In this document: positions 6,067 to 6,363 of the stretch, piece after piece
Position numbering within the stretch: position 1 is the first letter of the stretch
How the letters are laid out: each line of letters begins with the position of its first letter
Assembly: GCA_019239815.1 (NCBI GenBank)
Contig: JAFAZL010000387.1
Location: forward strand, 1-6,363
Origin: Acidobacteriota bacterium
GTDB lineage: Bacteria; Acidobacteriota; Terriglobia; Acidoferrales; UBA7541
Reading direction: 5' to 3'
DNA: 6,363 bases
Made by a program: the position numbers and the translations under genes
The notes under the pieces: generated by a model
The model's input: the letters and a program-made list of their open reading frames with translations, nothing else
What the model was told of the DNA's origin: nothing
Database searches by the model: none

Positions 6067-6079
6067 TGAATGCATTTCA
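6067..6079. promoter_or_regulatory. MetR-type binding site 1
   Basis: TGAATGCATTTCA is an exact match to the published MetR pattern TGAA-N5-TTCA and to the general LysR T-N11-A box; flanking A and T extend the arms to five bases (6066-6080). The central base is C, where E. coli sites tend to have A or T. It lies 28 bases upstream of the start codon of the MetR-like regulator. Confidence 0.55.
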
Positions 6080-6088
6080 TCTCCGCGA

Positions 6089-6101
6089 TGAAATCAATCC
6101 A
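6089..6101. promoter_or_regulatory. MetR-type binding site 2 (one mismatch)
   Basis: TGAAATCAATCCA matches TGAA-N5-TTCA in seven of eight defined bases and keeps T-N11-A. It starts exactly 22 bp after site 1, about two turns of the helix, so two dimers could sit on the same DNA face, as paired sites do at E. coli metE. Confidence 0.4.
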
Positions 6102-6208
6102 TTTGCTTCAGTTTCGTACGCAACCTACGCTGAACTCGAAGTAGAGGAACTGGCTCCGGTGGTTGCTCGCCCGCGAAAGACGCTGCAGCCGCCGGGGCCG
6201 CTCAAAAA

Positions 6209-6228
6209 GGTTCGTGACCGTCCGAACC
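6209..6228. repeat. Inverted repeat GGTTCG-N8-CGAACC
   Basis: Perfect 6-bp arms (6209-6214 and 6223-6228) around an 8-base spacer, in the noncoding stretch to the right of the MetR-type sites. It could be a small hairpin in a rightward leader RNA or a protein site. Arms this short have limited weight on their own. Confidence 0.3.
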
Positions 6229-6257
6229 GCATTGCGCATCGGATGCGCGCCTGCCGC

Positions 6258-6272
6258 TTCACGATTCGTGAA
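6258..6272. repeat. Perfect 15-bp palindrome TTCACGA-T-TCGTGAA
   Basis: Two perfect 7-base arms flank a single central T. The tight spacing suggests a dimeric DNA-binding site rather than an RNA hairpin. The outer bases TTCA and TGAA are the MetR half-sites in reversed order. The left arm of the nearby 6209-6228 repeat also includes the TTCGTGA string (6211-6217), so the half-site recurs. Confidence 0.4.
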
Positions 6273-6363
6273 TTTGGAGCATTTTGCGCGGGCGTCGCAC
6301 CTGCGTCGGTCCGGCTCCGTACGCGCCGGTAAACTCATTTGAGCACAAGCGCCACCAACTCGA

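Larger units (their letters stand above)
6040..6363. other. Region without a convincing gene upstream of the LysR gene
   Basis: 324 bases to the right edge. The two MetR-type sites occupy the first part. A weak sigma-70-like pair facing right may follow (TTGCTT at 6103-6108, TACGCT at 6126-6131, 17-bp spacer). An open frame from 6066 to 6332 (+, 88 codons) starts inside MetR site 1, has no Shine-Dalgarno and matches nothing I recognise; its second half is very Arg-rich, so I do not call it a gene. The region most likely contains the leader and promoter of a divergent gene starting beyond 6363. I saw no SAM or cobalamin riboswitch signature in the visible part. Confidence 0.5.

Noticed and set aside
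6066..6332. 88-codon + strand open frame reading MNAFHLRDEINPF...
   Set aside because: No Shine-Dalgarno, the ATG lies inside an exact MetR-type site, the composition becomes Arg-rich without recognisable domains, and it matches no family I know. A small hypothetical protein cannot be fully excluded.
1..6363. Defence, phage, integron, insertion sequence or CRISPR system
   Set aside because: No transposase, integrase, Cas, nuclease-toxin or repeat-spacer pattern was seen on either strand; gene content is ordinary chromosomal.

Overview
The window reads as an ordinary stretch of chromosome from a moderately GC-rich bacterium, most likely an Acidobacteriota member. That placement is an inference. 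It rests on the exported DinB-family protein ending in a 'GLVPPESR' tail, a PilT-type ATPase with the 'GASDLLLVSGAPP' N-terminal motif, and the overall gene style. No tRNA, rRNA, CRISPR array, insertion sequence or phage gene was seen.

Layout: (1) 1-833, + strand, the C-terminal part of a YyaL/SPATA20-type (DUF255) protein, cut by the left edge. (2) 852-883, a strong hairpin between convergent genes that probably terminates both. (3) 909-1487, - strand, a DinB/YfiT-like putative metalloenzyme with a signal peptide. (4) 1732-3105, + strand, a membrane-anchored YkuE-type metallophosphoesterase with three N-terminal membrane segments and then an internal twin-arginine signal. (5) 3284-4435, + strand, a PilT-family type IV pilus ATPase preceded by a perfect 17-bp palindrome. 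(6) 4573-4983, + strand, a small three-repeat TPR protein behind a very AT-rich promoter island and a perfect 8-bp stem-loop touching its Shine-Dalgarno sequence. (7) 5026-6039, - strand, a LysR-type regulator of the MetR kind. (8) 6040-6363, a stretch without a convincing gene that holds two MetR-type binding sites 22 bp apart and further palindromes; it is probably the control region of a divergent gene beyond the right edge.

How the genes relate: most look like separate transcription units, each with its own leader. The pilus ATPase and the TPR gene are adjacent and codirectional, but the TPR gene appears to have its own promoter. The MetR-like regulator is the one with readable regulatory logic: its upstream region carries an exact match to the TGAA-N5-TTCA motif known for MetR, suggesting autoregulation and control of an unseen divergent methionine or one-carbon gene. 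I found no multi-gene defence, mobile or biosynthetic system. The points most worth following are regulatory (palindromes and leaders) and topological (the Tat-type phosphoesterase).
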